DNA of 13,508 nt, from positions 1 to 13,508 of the forward strand of contig JBKPHM010000143.1 of NCBI GenBank assembly GCA_046729855.1, read 5' to 3'. The position numbers and the translations under genes are program-made. Under the pieces are notes generated by a model. It did not search any database, was not told where the DNA came from, and saw nothing but the letters and a program-made list of their open reading frames with translations. The DNA is from DATHSY01 sp046729855. Its GTDB lineage: Bacteria; Actinomycetota; UBA4738; HRBIN12. Below, one piece after another: positions 1-7,018 of the stretch (positions within the stretch are counted from its first letter, which is position 1; each line of letters opens with the position of its first letter).

Positions 1-2124
1 CTTGTCACCAAGTTCCTCGAAGACTTGGATTACACCCTCCAGCTCCCGCGCGATTTCCTCGTCGCTCATCTCCGGGACCGTGTGGGCACGGAGGTACGAA
101 CGCGCGACGGCGGCGTCGGCTGCCGCCAGGCGCTCGCCGGCTGCACGCCCACTCTCGACGGCCTCCGACAGCACCGAGTCTGAGCGCTCCAGCTGGCCTG
201 ATTCCATCAACGCTCGACCCAGGGAGGGTAGGAGACTCAGGCGCCGTCGATCGTGCGAGGGGAGCAAAGCGCTGGCTCGGTCGAGCAAGTTGACAGCCGC
301 GGACGTGTCGGCGCGAGCGTGCGCTCGCCTGCCCGAAGCGGAGAGGCGCTCGGCCGCCCGGTCAGCCAGCTCCCGCGCCCGGTGGCCCGGCGGCCCAAGC
401 TCCACAACATAGCGGTACGCCTGCTCGAGGTGGTAGCCGATGATCTCGTCGAACTCGTCTGCTCCACCTTCGAGCCACGCAGCGACGCGTTCGTGCAGAT
501 CGGATCGAAGCTCCTTCGACAGACGCTCGTACGCGGCGTCGCGGATCAGCATGTGCCGGAAGCGGAAGGTGTCCTCGATCGCTTCGTGCGGGCGGATCAG
601 TTCCTTTCGGACGAGCGCCGCGAGCAGCGCACCGGGAGGCCGGCGCCTGTCAGGAGCCAGCTCAGCAAGCGCCTCCCATTCGAACTCGAGCCCGACGACT
701 GACGCGCGCTCGAGCAGGTCTCGCTCCTCGTCGGGAAGCGCGTCTAGGCGGGCCGCGAGGAGCGCGTGCATCGTCGGGGGCACATGCTCGGGGTCGCCCC
801 CTTCGGCGACCATCGCCAGGAGCTGCTCGACGAAGAGGGGATTTCCCTCGGCGACCTCGCGGATCCGGATGTGGGCGGCGTCCTCGAGCTGAGAGCCGCC
901 GATAAGCTCGTCGATCAGCTGATCAGACTCAGCCTCGGAAAGCGGCTCAAGCGCGATCGCCTGCCCGCCCCAACTCGGGCGCTCGTCGAGGAGTTCCGGC
1001 CGAGCAAGACAGAGAAGGAGAAGAGGAGCGTCGCGGGTCCAGTCCGCGAGATGCTCGATTAGGTCGAGGAGTGTCGGCTCGGCCCAGTGAATGTCTTCGA
1101 CGACGAGTGCGAGCGGGCGCTGACGCGAGCGTTGCTCGAACGCCTTCCGCACTGACCAGAAGATCTCTTCCGGCGCTCCCGCCGACAGCGCGGCGGCAAG
1201 CTCGTCCTCGGCGTCTGCCTCCTGGAAGATCTCGACAAGCGGCCAGTACGTGATGCCTTCGCCGTAGGGGAGGCAGCGACCGGATAAGACGGCCGCTCTG
1301 CCGGCTAAAGCCGAGTCGAGCTCGCGGGCGAGGCGCGACTTGCCGATCCCTGGCGGCCCGAGGACGGTGACGAGGCGGCAACGGCGCTGGGAGACAGCCG
1401 CGTCGAACGCCGCTCGCAGCTTCGCGAGCTCCTCGAGTCGGCCGACGAGAGGGGCGTCGAGCCGCCGTTCAAATGCAGATGCCCCCTCGACCACGCGCAC
1501 CAGGCGGTACGACGCAAGAGGCTCGGCCTTTCCCTTCAGCGAGAGCGGCTCGACGCGCTCCACCTCGATCGCACCGCGGGCGAGCCTGCGCGCCTGCTCA
1601 CCGATGAGGATCTCGCCGGGCTGCGCCGCCTGCTCGAGGCGGGCGGCGACATTGACCGCGTCGCCGGTGGCGAGGCGCTCCTCAGTGCCCGTGACGACTT
1701 CGCCGGTATTGACGCCGGTGCGCAGGAGCAACGCGACGCCGTAGTCGCGCTCGAGCTCGTCGTTGAGGGATGCGAGCGAGTCGCGGAGCTCGGCGGCAGC
1801 GCGCAGGGCGCGCAGCGCGTCGTCCTCGTGCACAGTCGGGACGCCGAAGACGGCCATAACCGCATCGCCGATGAACTTCTCCACCGTGCCGCCGTGGCGC
1901 TCAAGACATGTCCTTGCGGCCTCGAAGTAGCGCGCCATCACGCGCCGGAACGACTCCGGGTCGAGCCGCTCGCCGAGCGCGGTCGAGCCGCTCACGTCCG
2001 CGAAGAGGACCGTGACTGTCTTGCGGACCTCCCGCACCGCCGTCGCCGCGAGCGCAGCGCCGCAGACGTTACAGAAGCGAGCGTCGTCTGGGTTCTGCTT
2101 GCCACAACTCGGGCACTCGGCCAC
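1..2124 (-). CDS. Zinc-ribbon / class III nucleotidyl cyclase / AAA ATPase / TPR signalling protein (3' end off the window)
   Basis: The minus frame is open from a GTG at 2124 to base 1 (708 codons) with no stop, so the C-terminus lies outside the window. Domains in order: a zinc ribbon with Cys 4, 7, 18 and 21; a class III cyclase domain at about 33-205, with metal-binding Asp43 (LFADVSG) and Asp87 (KFIGD), Lys83, and Asn158/Arg162 of GDAVNVAARL; then a STAND/AAA-type ATPase with Walker A GPPGIGKS (256-263, Lys262) and Walker B-like VVEDIHW (Asp344); then helical TPR-like sequence to the edge. Proteins of this architecture are usually about 1,000-1,200 residues and are presumed cytoplasmic signalling ATPases. 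Leu151 occupies the position that is Asp or Thr in typical adenylate cyclases, so substrate and activity are uncertain. No other start codon is in frame upstream of the GTG, and no Shine-Dalgarno is obvious. It is transcribed away from repeat copy 1. Confidence 0.93.
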   Translation of the reverse strand, partial: MAECPSCGKQNPDDARFCNVCGAALAATAVREVRKTVTVLFADVSGSTALGERLDPESFRRVMARYFEAARTCLERHGGTVEKFIGDAVMAVFGVPTVHEDDALRALRAAAELRDSLASLNDELERDYGVALLLRTGVNTGEVVTGTEERLATGDAVNVAARLEQAAQPGEILIGEQARRLARGAIEVERVEPLSLKGKAEPLASYRLVRVVEGASAFERRLDAPLVGRLEELAKLRAAFDAAVSQRRCRLVTVLGPPGIGKSRLARELDSALAGRAAVLSGRCLPYGEGITYWPLVEIFQEADAEDELAAALSAGAPEEIFWSVRKAFEQRSRQRPLALVVEDIHWAEPTLLDLIEHLADWTRDAPLLLLCLARPELLDERPSWGGQAIALEPLSEAESDQLIDELIGGSQLEDAAHIRIREVAEGNPLFVEQLLAMVAEGGDPEHVPPTMHALLAARLDALPDEERDLLERASVVGLEFEWEALAELAPDRRRPPGALLAALVRKELIRPHEAIEDTFRFRHMLIRDAAYERLSKELRSDLHERVAAWLEGGADEFDEIIGYHLEQAYRYVVELGPPGHRARELADRAAERLSASGRRAHARADTSAAVNLLDRASALLPSHDRRRLSLLPSLGRALMESGQLERSDSVLSEAVESGRAAGERLAAADAAVARSYLRAHTVPEMSDEEIARELEGVIQVFEELGDK

Positions 2125-2237
2125 GGCGAAAGCGTACGACGGCAGTGCCGAGAGAGCTAACCGGTCGAAGGTCCAACCGCTGCCCACGATGACGGGGGCT
2201 ATGCACCACCCTCGACAGCGCTCGGGAGAGGGGTTTC

Positions 2238-2462
2238 ACGGGCAGCAACGGGCAGCAAACGTCAGAAATCGGCTTCGCTCAACAATGCGGAATCGGACCG
2301 CGAGCACTCCGAAAGGCCGCATGAATAGAGCGATTGCGCGGCACTCGTCGCCTACCGTCGTGACCGGCGAAGCGGCCTGTCACGCCGGAGGTCGCGGGTT
2401 CGAGTCCCGTCGCTCCCGTAAAAACCCCTGCAAATGGGCATGTTGTGTTGTCGGGTCAGACG
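2238..2462 (+). repeat. Repeat copy 1 (left arm plus tRNA-Asp 3' half plus part of right flank)
   Basis: This block aligns closely with 12412-12640. It begins with two head-to-tail GGGCAGCAA(A)C units at 2240-2261. Next come a shared 19-bp stretch (2265-2283 matching 12440-12458) and a perfectly shared 20-mer (2321-2340 matching 12496-12515). The tRNA-Asp 3' half lies at 2372-2418, followed by a weaker match including CCTGCAAA and CAGAC. The spacing from the second arm unit to the core is 110 bp, the same as in copy 3. The inverted right-hand unit seen about 70 bp past the core in copies 2 and 3 is missing here. Long open frames across this block are antisense tRNA artefacts. Confidence 0.85.
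2372..2418 (+). other. 3' half of tRNA-Asp(GTC), putative attachment core 1
   Basis: The segment folds as tRNA positions 27-73. It has an anticodon stem-loop with loop CTGTCAC (anticodon GTC), variable loop AGGTC, T arm GCGGG-TTCGAGT-CCCGT, 3' acceptor strand CGCTCCC and discriminator G, all as expected for tRNA-Asp. Pair 27-43 is a G-G mismatch. No D arm or 5' acceptor strand (GGGAGCG expected) lies upstream, so it is not a functional tRNA gene. Bases 2373-2416 are identical to 7931-7974 and 12548-12591. Integrative elements that target tRNA genes typically leave such 3' copies. Confidence 0.85.
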
Positions 2463-2766
2463 CCAGATTTGGCCGACTACACAGACTTTTCTTGAGGCGA
2501 CGACGAAACGGCCAAAAAAACGGGCCGAAATGCGGTTGCGTGGAGACGACGATCACGACGCATTAGATGAGCTGTACAGCGCGTCCGCGCTCGACGGCCG
2601 CTCCCGCCGGGTACGGAATGGGCCGAGATCAGCCCGCCGTGCGAAAAACCGCGTGCACGTGCTCTAGGTATGTAGGCGTGGATCGCGCAGATGACGCCCT
2701 GCCAGAAGAACCCAGCCGGGCCGAACTGCGCGCCCGCCGGACCCGGCCGCTAGAAACGCAGTAGCC
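2463..2766. other. Intergenic stretch without a recognisable gene
   Basis: Reading frames on both strands were inspected and none resembles a known protein or has a convincing ribosome binding site. A 65-codon plus-strand frame (2567-2764) has no recognisable content. A 10-bp perfect palindrome GCTGTACAGC lies at 2571-2580, but one palindrome of this size is not informative. Confidence 0.5.
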
Positions 2767-2803
2767 GAAGCCGGCTTGCCCGCGCCCCGGGCGGGCCGGC
2801 TTC
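2767..2803. terminator. GC-rich hairpin downstream of queF
   Basis: GAAGCCGG (2767-2774) pairs with CCGGCTTC (2796-2803), and an inner CCCGC/GCGGG stem follows a small bulge. On the minus strand it lies about 50 nt past the queF stop, so it could end that transcript. No U-run follows on either strand, so its use as an intrinsic terminator is tentative. Confidence 0.45.
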
Positions 2804-2855
2804 CCGGTTGAAAACGGAAGCCAGATCGCCGCCTGCCCTTTGCGCGCCTAGACGG

Positions 2856-3239
2856 TCAGGCGATTGCGCTGATCGTGATACCGCCTCGCGCCTTCTGCCT
2901 CAGCGTCACCGTGACCTCGCTCGTCTCGAGCTCGAGCGCCTCGGCCACGTCGTCGCGGATTCGCACGGCGAGGGCCTCGCAGAACGCACCCTCGTTCCGG
3001 TAGCGCGCCAGGTACAGCTTGAGCGACTTCGATTCCAGGCAGAGCGAGGTCGGGCTGTACTCGATCGTGGCCACGTACATGTCCGGCTGCCCGGTGACCG
3101 GGCAGACCGCGGTCAGCTCGTCGCTCGTCATCTCGACGCGCGTGACGCCCGGGTTTTGAAAAGTCTCCAGCCCGGCGTACTGCTCCGAGCCGGCATGCCC
3201 GAGAGCGATGAACTCGTCGGTTGGACGAACGTCAGTCAC
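2856..3239 (-). CDS. queF: NADPH-dependent 7-cyano-7-deazaguanine (preQ0) reductase, type I QueF
   Basis: This 127-residue protein belongs to the short, unimodular tunnelling-fold QueF family. Family members reduce preQ0 to preQ1 with two NADPH in cytoplasmic queuosine biosynthesis. The catalytic pair is present as Cys46 and Asp53 in CPVTGQPD, with the same 7-residue separation as in Bacillus subtilis QueF. The diagnostic motif ESKSLKLY follows at 69-76, then the YRNEG segment and Glu88. The residue before that Glu is Cys87, where the Bacillus enzyme has His. The GTG start at 3239 is the first possible start after an in-frame TAG; an AGGAG lies unusually close to it, so the true start could be slightly downstream. 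No other que gene is nearby. Its start is only 17 nt from the inferred start of the divergent gene, leaving no separate promoter space. Confidence 0.95.
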   Translation of the reverse strand: MTDVRPTDEFIALGHAGSEQYAGLETFQNPGVTRVEMTSDELTAVCPVTGQPDMYVATIEYSPTSLCLESKSLKLYLARYRNEGAFCEALAVRIRDDVAEALELETSEVTVTLRQKARGGITISAIA

Positions 3240-3256
3240 GCTCCTACTCTAGGCGC

Positions 3257-3640
3257 TTGCAGCGCGAAGACGGAAAGCGCGTCTACCTGGCGGGCCCGCC
3301 GTACGCCGACGAGTATCGCCGTCGAGCGGCGACGCTCATCCGGCGACGCGGCTGGCACGCGGTCGATCCGATGCGGCGCGACTTTCGCGGCCGCACCGAG
3401 GGAATGGAGCGCGAGCTAGTCGAGGGCGATCTCGCCGACATCGACAGCTGCGACGCCGTCCTCGCCGCGTTCACCTACGCCGACGAGGGAACGGCGATGG
3501 AAGCCTGGTACGCACACGCGGCCGGAAAGCCGGTTGTCGCCTACACGGGCGGGGCACCCGCCCATCCGTGGACGGTGTACGTCGCCGCTCGCGTCTGCGC
3601 CGACCTCGAACAGGCCGTCGCGGCCCTCGACTCGCTCTGA
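3257..3640 (+). CDS. Nucleoside 2-deoxyribosyltransferase-like protein
   Basis: This is a small Rossmann-like protein (127 residues from the TTG at 3257; 139 if the TTG at 3221 is used). It opens with the strand VYLAGPPY, where the family normally begins, which favours the later start. A central ELVEGDLADIDSCDAVLAAF segment corresponds to the substrate-binding Asp region. Near the end is EGTAMEAWYAHAAGKPVVAY, matching the family GT-x-x-E motif that carries the nucleophilic Glu (Glu82 in the short form). Such enzymes move deoxyribose between bases or hydrolyse nucleotides in purine and pyrimidine salvage, but the exact substrate here cannot be read from sequence. It is divergent from queF and convergent with the ATP-grasp gene, with 3 nt between stops. 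Neither start has a good Shine-Dalgarno. Confidence 0.8.
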   Translation: MQREDGKRVYLAGPPYADEYRRRAATLIRRRGWHAVDPMRRDFRGRTEGMERELVEGDLADIDSCDAVLAAFTYADEGTAMEAWYAHAAGKPVVAYTGGAPAHPWTVYVAARVCADLEQAVAALDSL

Positions 3641-3643
3641 CAG

Positions 3644-4588
3644 CTAGGCCGGAATCGCGATCGGCCCGCGCGCCCGCTCGAGGACGAAGTCGACGAGGTC
3701 GACGAACGGGTCGAAGCCAATCACCTCCGGCGCGTTCGCGACGAAGTTCGAGAGCGCGTTGACGTCGTAGAAGTAGGGCAGGCCGTCTCGCGCGTTCACG
3801 AGGTACTCGACGCCGCCCAGGTCCATCCCGGCCGCGGCAACGATCCGCTTCGCATGCTCGATCAACTCGCTCGGCGGCTCGTAGCGTTCGATCGGCAGCC
3901 CGCGACCGGAGACACCGTCGGCGATTCCGGGCAGGTCGCAGTAGTCGGCCGGGCAGAGATTGAAGCTTCCAGGAAGCAGCCGCAGGCGGATCGCGTACAG
4001 GAACTCGCCGCCGACGATCTCGATCCGGACGATCGCCTCGTCCGCCGCCGGCAGATACTCCTGCACCAGCGCGGTGCCGTCAAGGCCGAGCTCGAGGCTC
4101 TCGCGGCCGGCCTCGCGCAGCTCCGCTTCGGTCGCGAACGAACGGATCCCCGCGCCGCTGCCCCCGACGTTGGGCTTGACGAGAACTGGGAAGTGGAGAC
4201 CCTCGGCGGCCGTCGCAAGCCGTGACGGGTCGTTGACCACCCGCGCGGCTGGGTAGCGAACGCCGAGGCGCGCGAAGAGCGCGCACTGCCGAGCCTTGGA
4301 GATCTCGACCTGAAAGGCCGCGTGTCCGTTCACCACGTCCGCCCCGATCTCGTCGAGGTAGGCGAGGAAGTGGAGGCTGTGGAAGATCGCGCGCGCCTGC
4401 CCACGCGTCCACGCCGACGGGCTCATGCGGTTGAGGACGACCGAGAAGCGGCTCTCCGGCTCGCCCGGGTCGAACACCAGCTTGCCCGCGTGGAGCTTCT
4501 CGTACGCGATCTCGCGCCGCTCGAGCTCGGCAAACAGCGGCTCGAACCAGAGCGGGTGCTCGTACAAGATCCCGATCGGCGCCTCCAC
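3644..4588 (-). CDS. ATP-grasp (RimK-like) carboxylate-amine/thiol ligase family protein
   Basis: This 314-residue protein has an ATP-grasp fold. An N-terminal pre-grasp region (1-95) precedes FPVLVKPNVGGSGAGI (133-148), which carries the ATP-binding Lys138 and glycine-rich loop. LVQEYLPA (174-181) is the adenine-hinge segment, and YFYDVNALSN (272-281) contains the Asp/Asn pair that binds Mg-ATP at the C-terminal end. Family members activate a carboxylate as acyl phosphate and join it to an amine or thiol. RimK, LysX and GshB are relatives, but nothing here fixes the substrate. The GTG start sits in the arm of a perfect inverted repeat and lacks a clear Shine-Dalgarno. No in-line neighbours suggest a pathway; it is a single gene convergent with the deoxyribosyltransferase-like gene. 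Confidence 0.87.
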   Translation of the reverse strand: MEAPIGILYEHPLWFEPLFAELERREIAYEKLHAGKLVFDPGEPESRFSVVLNRMSPSAWTRGQARAIFHSLHFLAYLDEIGADVVNGHAAFQVEISKARQCALFARLGVRYPAARVVNDPSRLATAAEGLHFPVLVKPNVGGSGAGIRSFATEAELREAGRESLELGLDGTALVQEYLPAADEAIVRIEIVGGEFLYAIRLRLLPGSFNLCPADYCDLPGIADGVSGRGLPIERYEPPSELIEHAKRIVAAAGMDLGGVEYLVNARDGLPYFYDVNALSNFVANAPEVIGFDPFVDLVDFVLERARGPIAIPA

Positions 4589-4601
4589 CCGATGTGGAGG
4601 C
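4581..4601. promoter_or_regulatory. Perfect 8-bp inverted repeat at the ATP-grasp start
   Basis: GCCTCCAC (4581-4588) and GTGGAGGC (4594-4601) are separated by 5 nt. The left arm contains the GTG start of the minus-strand ATP-grasp gene. It could be an operator or a hairpin covering the initiation site. Short repeats of this kind also occur by chance in GC-rich DNA. Confidence 0.3.
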
Positions 4602-4704
4602 TACCGGGGCAGGCGTCGCTGTCGGAGATCGAGGTCAGCCCGCCAATCCGGGCGCGCCGCGGACGAGTAAGCAGATGGAGAGGAGTTCGAGGGGGAGGAA
4701 CTTA

Positions 4705-6033
4705 TTGTTGAACGTCAAATGCACTGGTCGCTGGTCGGTCGGTCGATGGACGGTCCAGGCTTTGCTGCCGCTTATCGTTGCGGTCGGCACGGCCGGCACG
4801 GCAGGAGCGGCGACGTTTCTGTCGGAGGCGACCTGGGGAGGCCCGGTCTCCGAGGTCACGGAAGAGAGCGCGGTCGCGCCTGACGGGAGCACGTATCTCG
4901 CCGGGTTCACGACGAGCTTCGATCAGTTCGGCCAGGAGAATCTTTTCGTTGTCAAGTTCGGGGCTGACGCCTCGCTCGTCTGGCAGAGGCGGTGGGACGG
5001 GCCCGAAGTGTTCGGAAACGACCGAGCGACGGACGTCGCCGTCGCCGCGGACGGGTCGGTGTACGTGACAGGTTCGACCTTCGGCGTCGCCGGAGACGCG
5101 CTGCTCCTGAAGTTCTCCGCGGAGGGAACGCTCGTCTGGCAGCTTCGCTGGGGAGCAAGCGGGACCGAGCGAGGCGAGGGAGTGGCGGTCGGCGCCGACG
5201 GCGCGATCTACGTCGCCGGCGGGACGACCAGCTTCGGGGGCACCTTCGTCCTGAAGTTCGCGCCCGACGGCGCGCTCGTGTGGCAGAAGGTCTGGGGACA
5301 GGCGAGCGGAGAGGGGGTTGCCGTTGCTCCGGACGGGAGCATCTACGTCGCCGGTACCGGACCGAGGCCCGATGGGGCTTTCGGCAACGCCATCGTCGTG
5401 CTGAAGCTCGATGCTTCGGGGAGCCTCGTCTGGCAGCGGGTCTACTCGGCAGGCGAGATCGCCGACGCCCGCGGCGGAATCGCCGTCGGGCCCGACGGCT
5501 CGGCCTACGTCGCCGGCGCGATTCAGGACGCGACTCGCAAGGTCGTGGTGGATGCTCTGCTCCTCAAGTTCGACTCGGCCGGGAACCTCGTGTGGGATCG
5601 CGGCTGGGGAGGCCGGAGTGGCGACGTGTCCGGCTCGGTCGGGGTCGCGCCCGACGGGACGGTCCTCTGGGCCGGGGAGACGAACAGCTACGGCGCCGGA
5701 AGCGATGACGGGTACCTCCTCTTGCTGAGCCCGGAAGGAAGGTCACTCGACGGCAACACGTGGGGAGGGCTGGAGATCGACCACTTCGAAGGCGTGGACG
5801 CGGCGGCGAACGGAACGATCTCGCTGGGCGCGACCACCCAAGGTCCGCCCTTCTCCTTCCTCCGCGCGCCGACCAAGACGTCGAGACTGAGAGGAACAGT
5901 GGCGACGCCGACGGCGCCGCTCGAGGACGCAGCGGGCACTCTTGCCGATCCCGGCGGAACCGTGGACACGCCCGCAGGGACGACGCCCGGTGGCGGCGGA
6001 ATCGATGCCGCGCTCGTCAGGGTCGCGCCCTAG
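4705..6033 (+). CDS. Secreted SBBP-type seven-repeat beta-propeller protein
   Basis: I chose the TTG at 4705 because GGGGGAGG (4691-4698) lies 6 nt upstream; an in-frame ATG at 4675 without a Shine-Dalgarno is the alternative. The 442-residue product starts with a basic stretch, a hydrophobic core (about ALLPLIVAVGTAGTAGA) and a likely cleavage before ATF, so it should be exported. The body is built of repeats of about 45-55 residues with the pattern GVAVAPDGSIYVAG...LLKF...G.LVWQ..WG, typical of SBBP/beta-propeller repeats. I count seven, the last degenerate; the N-terminal ATWGG strand may close the ring. The tail (about 385-442) is rich in Thr, Pro and Gly, like a flexible linker. No catalytic residues or cell-wall sorting signal are visible, so the molecular role is unknown, probably extracellular binding or scaffolding. 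Confidence 0.88.
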   Translation: MLNVKCTGRWSVGRWTVQALLPLIVAVGTAGTAGAATFLSEATWGGPVSEVTEESAVAPDGSTYLAGFTTSFDQFGQENLFVVKFGADASLVWQRRWDGPEVFGNDRATDVAVAADGSVYVTGSTFGVAGDALLLKFSAEGTLVWQLRWGASGTERGEGVAVGADGAIYVAGGTTSFGGTFVLKFAPDGALVWQKVWGQASGEGVAVAPDGSIYVAGTGPRPDGAFGNAIVVLKLDASGSLVWQRVYSAGEIADARGGIAVGPDGSAYVAGAIQDATRKVVVDALLLKFDSAGNLVWDRGWGGRSGDVSGSVGVAPDGTVLWAGETNSYGAGSDDGYLLLLSPEGRSLDGNTWGGLEIDHFEGVDAAANGTISLGATTQGPPFSFLRAPTKTSRLRGTVATPTAPLEDAAGTLADPGGTVDTPAGTTPGGGGIDAALVRVAP

Positions 6034-6047
6034 CCTCGCAGAGGATC

Positions 6048-6078
6048 ACGAGGGCAGCGCGCGGGCGCTGCCCCTCGT
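6048..6078 (+). terminator. Strong hairpin terminator after the beta-propeller gene
   Basis: ACGAGGGCAGCGC (6048-6060) and GCGCTGCCCCTCGT (6065-6078) form a 13-bp stem with one bulged base and a GCGG loop, starting 15 nt after the stop codon. There is no clear U-run, as is common in GC-rich actinobacteria. Confidence 0.65.
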
Positions 6079-6285
6079 ATCCCGCACCCCTGACGGTCGG
6101 GTCCGCAGCCCAAGCGCGCGGCACCGCAGACCAAGGGCAAGCCCCAGGGGCTCGCGAAGACGGGTCCTGCGTGAATCGGCCTACCCCCTCGCCTTTCCGA
6201 CAGGCGCCCACCATGCCAAGCGCTCGCCGACTACCTGCCACTCGTACAACAGATACGGACTTCAGCTCGAACAACGAATCACCAG

Positions 6286-6325
6286 TTAGTCTGCTATCGT
6301 ACTTTTTAGTCCATAGTCAGACTAA
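6286..6325 (+). promoter_or_regulatory. Promoter/operator region with three TTAGTC half-sites upstream of the MarR operon
   Basis: This AT-rich island in GC-rich DNA holds TTAGTC at 6286-6291 and again at 6306-6311 (20 bp apart, about two helical turns), and the inverted GACTAA at 6320-6325. The outer pair is an 8-bp perfect inverted repeat, TTAGTCTG (6286-6293) with CAGACTAA (6318-6325). The inner pair is TTAGTC-N8-GACTAA, a spacing typical of MarR-dimer operators. AAGGAGG (6324-6330) follows 5 nt before the GTG start, so the last half-site overlaps the ribosome binding site. Binding by the MarR protein encoded at the end of this operon is inferred. Confidence 0.6.
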
Positions 6326-6335
6326 GGAGGCTGAG

Positions 6336-6749
6336 GTGATCAACCGGACCGTCACCGCGGTGCTCGACGCGCCGAAGGACGACGTCTTCGCCTACCTGGC
6401 GCGGGTGGAGAACCTTCCCGAGTGGGCGACCGACTTTGCTCGGGAGCTGAGGTACGAAGACGGCAAGGCGAAGGTCGTGAACGGCCTGGGCGAGTTCTAC
6501 TTCCGCATCGACGCCGACCCGAAGACCGGCGTGATCGACATGTACGCCGGCCCCAGCGAGGCGGAGCTAGCCCTCTTCCCCACCCGCGTCGTCCCGCTCG
6601 GAGAGAGGAGGAGCGCCTACTCGTTCACGATGTTCAAGGCTCCGGGGCTGCCGGACGAGCTGTTCGAGTCGCAGTACGAGTCGCTGCGGCGCGAGTTCGA
6701 CAACATCCGCGCCCGCTTCGCCGGCGAGCATGCGAGCTGCGCTCGATGA
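6336..6749 (+). CDS. SRPBCC-family (polyketide cyclase/START-like) protein
   Basis: The GTG start at 6336 is fixed by AAGGAGG 5 nt upstream, giving 137 residues, the usual single-domain length. The N-terminal strand and helix INRTVTAVLDAPKDDVFAYLARVENLPEWA is the characteristic opening of the SRPBCC/polyketide_cyc2 fold. Later strands (GVIDMYAGPSEAEL, RRSAYSFTMFKAPG) and a long C-terminal helix (FESQYESLRREFDNIRARF) complete the helix-grip cavity. Such proteins bind small hydrophobic ligands, and no catalytic residue can be assigned. It is the first gene of an operon: its TGA overlaps the next ATG (ATGA). Regulation through the TTAGTC sites by the downstream MarR protein is likely. Confidence 0.85.
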   Translation: MINRTVTAVLDAPKDDVFAYLARVENLPEWATDFARELRYEDGKAKVVNGLGEFYFRIDADPKTGVIDMYAGPSEAELALFPTRVVPLGERRSAYSFTMFKAPGLPDELFESQYESLRREFDNIRARFAGEHASCAR

Positions 6750-7018
6750 TCGCAGCCGCTGAACGCAGGAAGATGCTCGCCGTTCGGCTCTGCGGCGGGC
6801 GCGTCCTCATGCGACTCGAGTCAATTGGCGTGACGCGCCTCGCCGACCTCCGCGCCCGCGATCCCTGGGAGGTGATGCACGAGATCAACCTCGAGGCGGG
6901 ACGGCCGATCTGGCGATCGCCGATCGCGGTAGCAGCCTTGCAGAACCTGATCGACGCCGCTGTGCGGGAGAGCGCCGGCTCTCCCGCTCGGGACCGGCCT
7001 GCGCATGCCGGATCCTGA
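6746..7018 (+). CDS. Small helix-hairpin-helix-like protein (Cdd1/TfoX-C-like), function unknown
   Basis: This 90-residue reading frame starts at an ATG overlapping the previous stop (ATGA), a sign of translational coupling. Residues about 18-75 (LMRLESIGVTRLADLRARDPWEVMHEIN...AVAALQNLIDAA) look like a helix-hairpin-helix pair in which a 'gene product is linked to position' pattern, IGV-x(2)-LADLRARDP, recurs as in the pathogenicity-locus Cdd1 and TfoX C-terminal families. These folds are associated with nucleic-acid or protein binding. The first hairpin lacks the usual GxG, so DNA binding is doubtful. The C-terminal tail (about 76-90) is low-complexity and overlaps the MarR start by 14 nt. 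The assignment is by pattern only. Its place between a ligand-binding-fold protein and a regulator suggests an accessory role in that response. Confidence 0.6.
   Translation: MIAAAERRKMLAVRLCGGRVLMRLESIGVTRLADLRARDPWEVMHEINLEAGRPIWRSPIAVAALQNLIDAAVRESAGSPARDRPAHAGS

Noticed and set aside
2372..2418. A functional tRNA-Asp gene
   Set aside because: Only positions 27-73 exist. The 5' acceptor strand GGGAGCG and D arm are absent here and at the other two copies.
2012..2566. Plus-strand 184-codon frame across repeat copy 1
   Set aside because: It is antisense to the cyclase gene start, then reads through the tRNA fragment (CHAGGRGFESRRS). It is an artefact of GC-rich DNA.
3200..3260. preQ1 riboswitch upstream of queF
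   Set aside because: The space before the queF start is occupied by the divergent gene, and no H-type pseudoknot-like aptamer sequence is visible.
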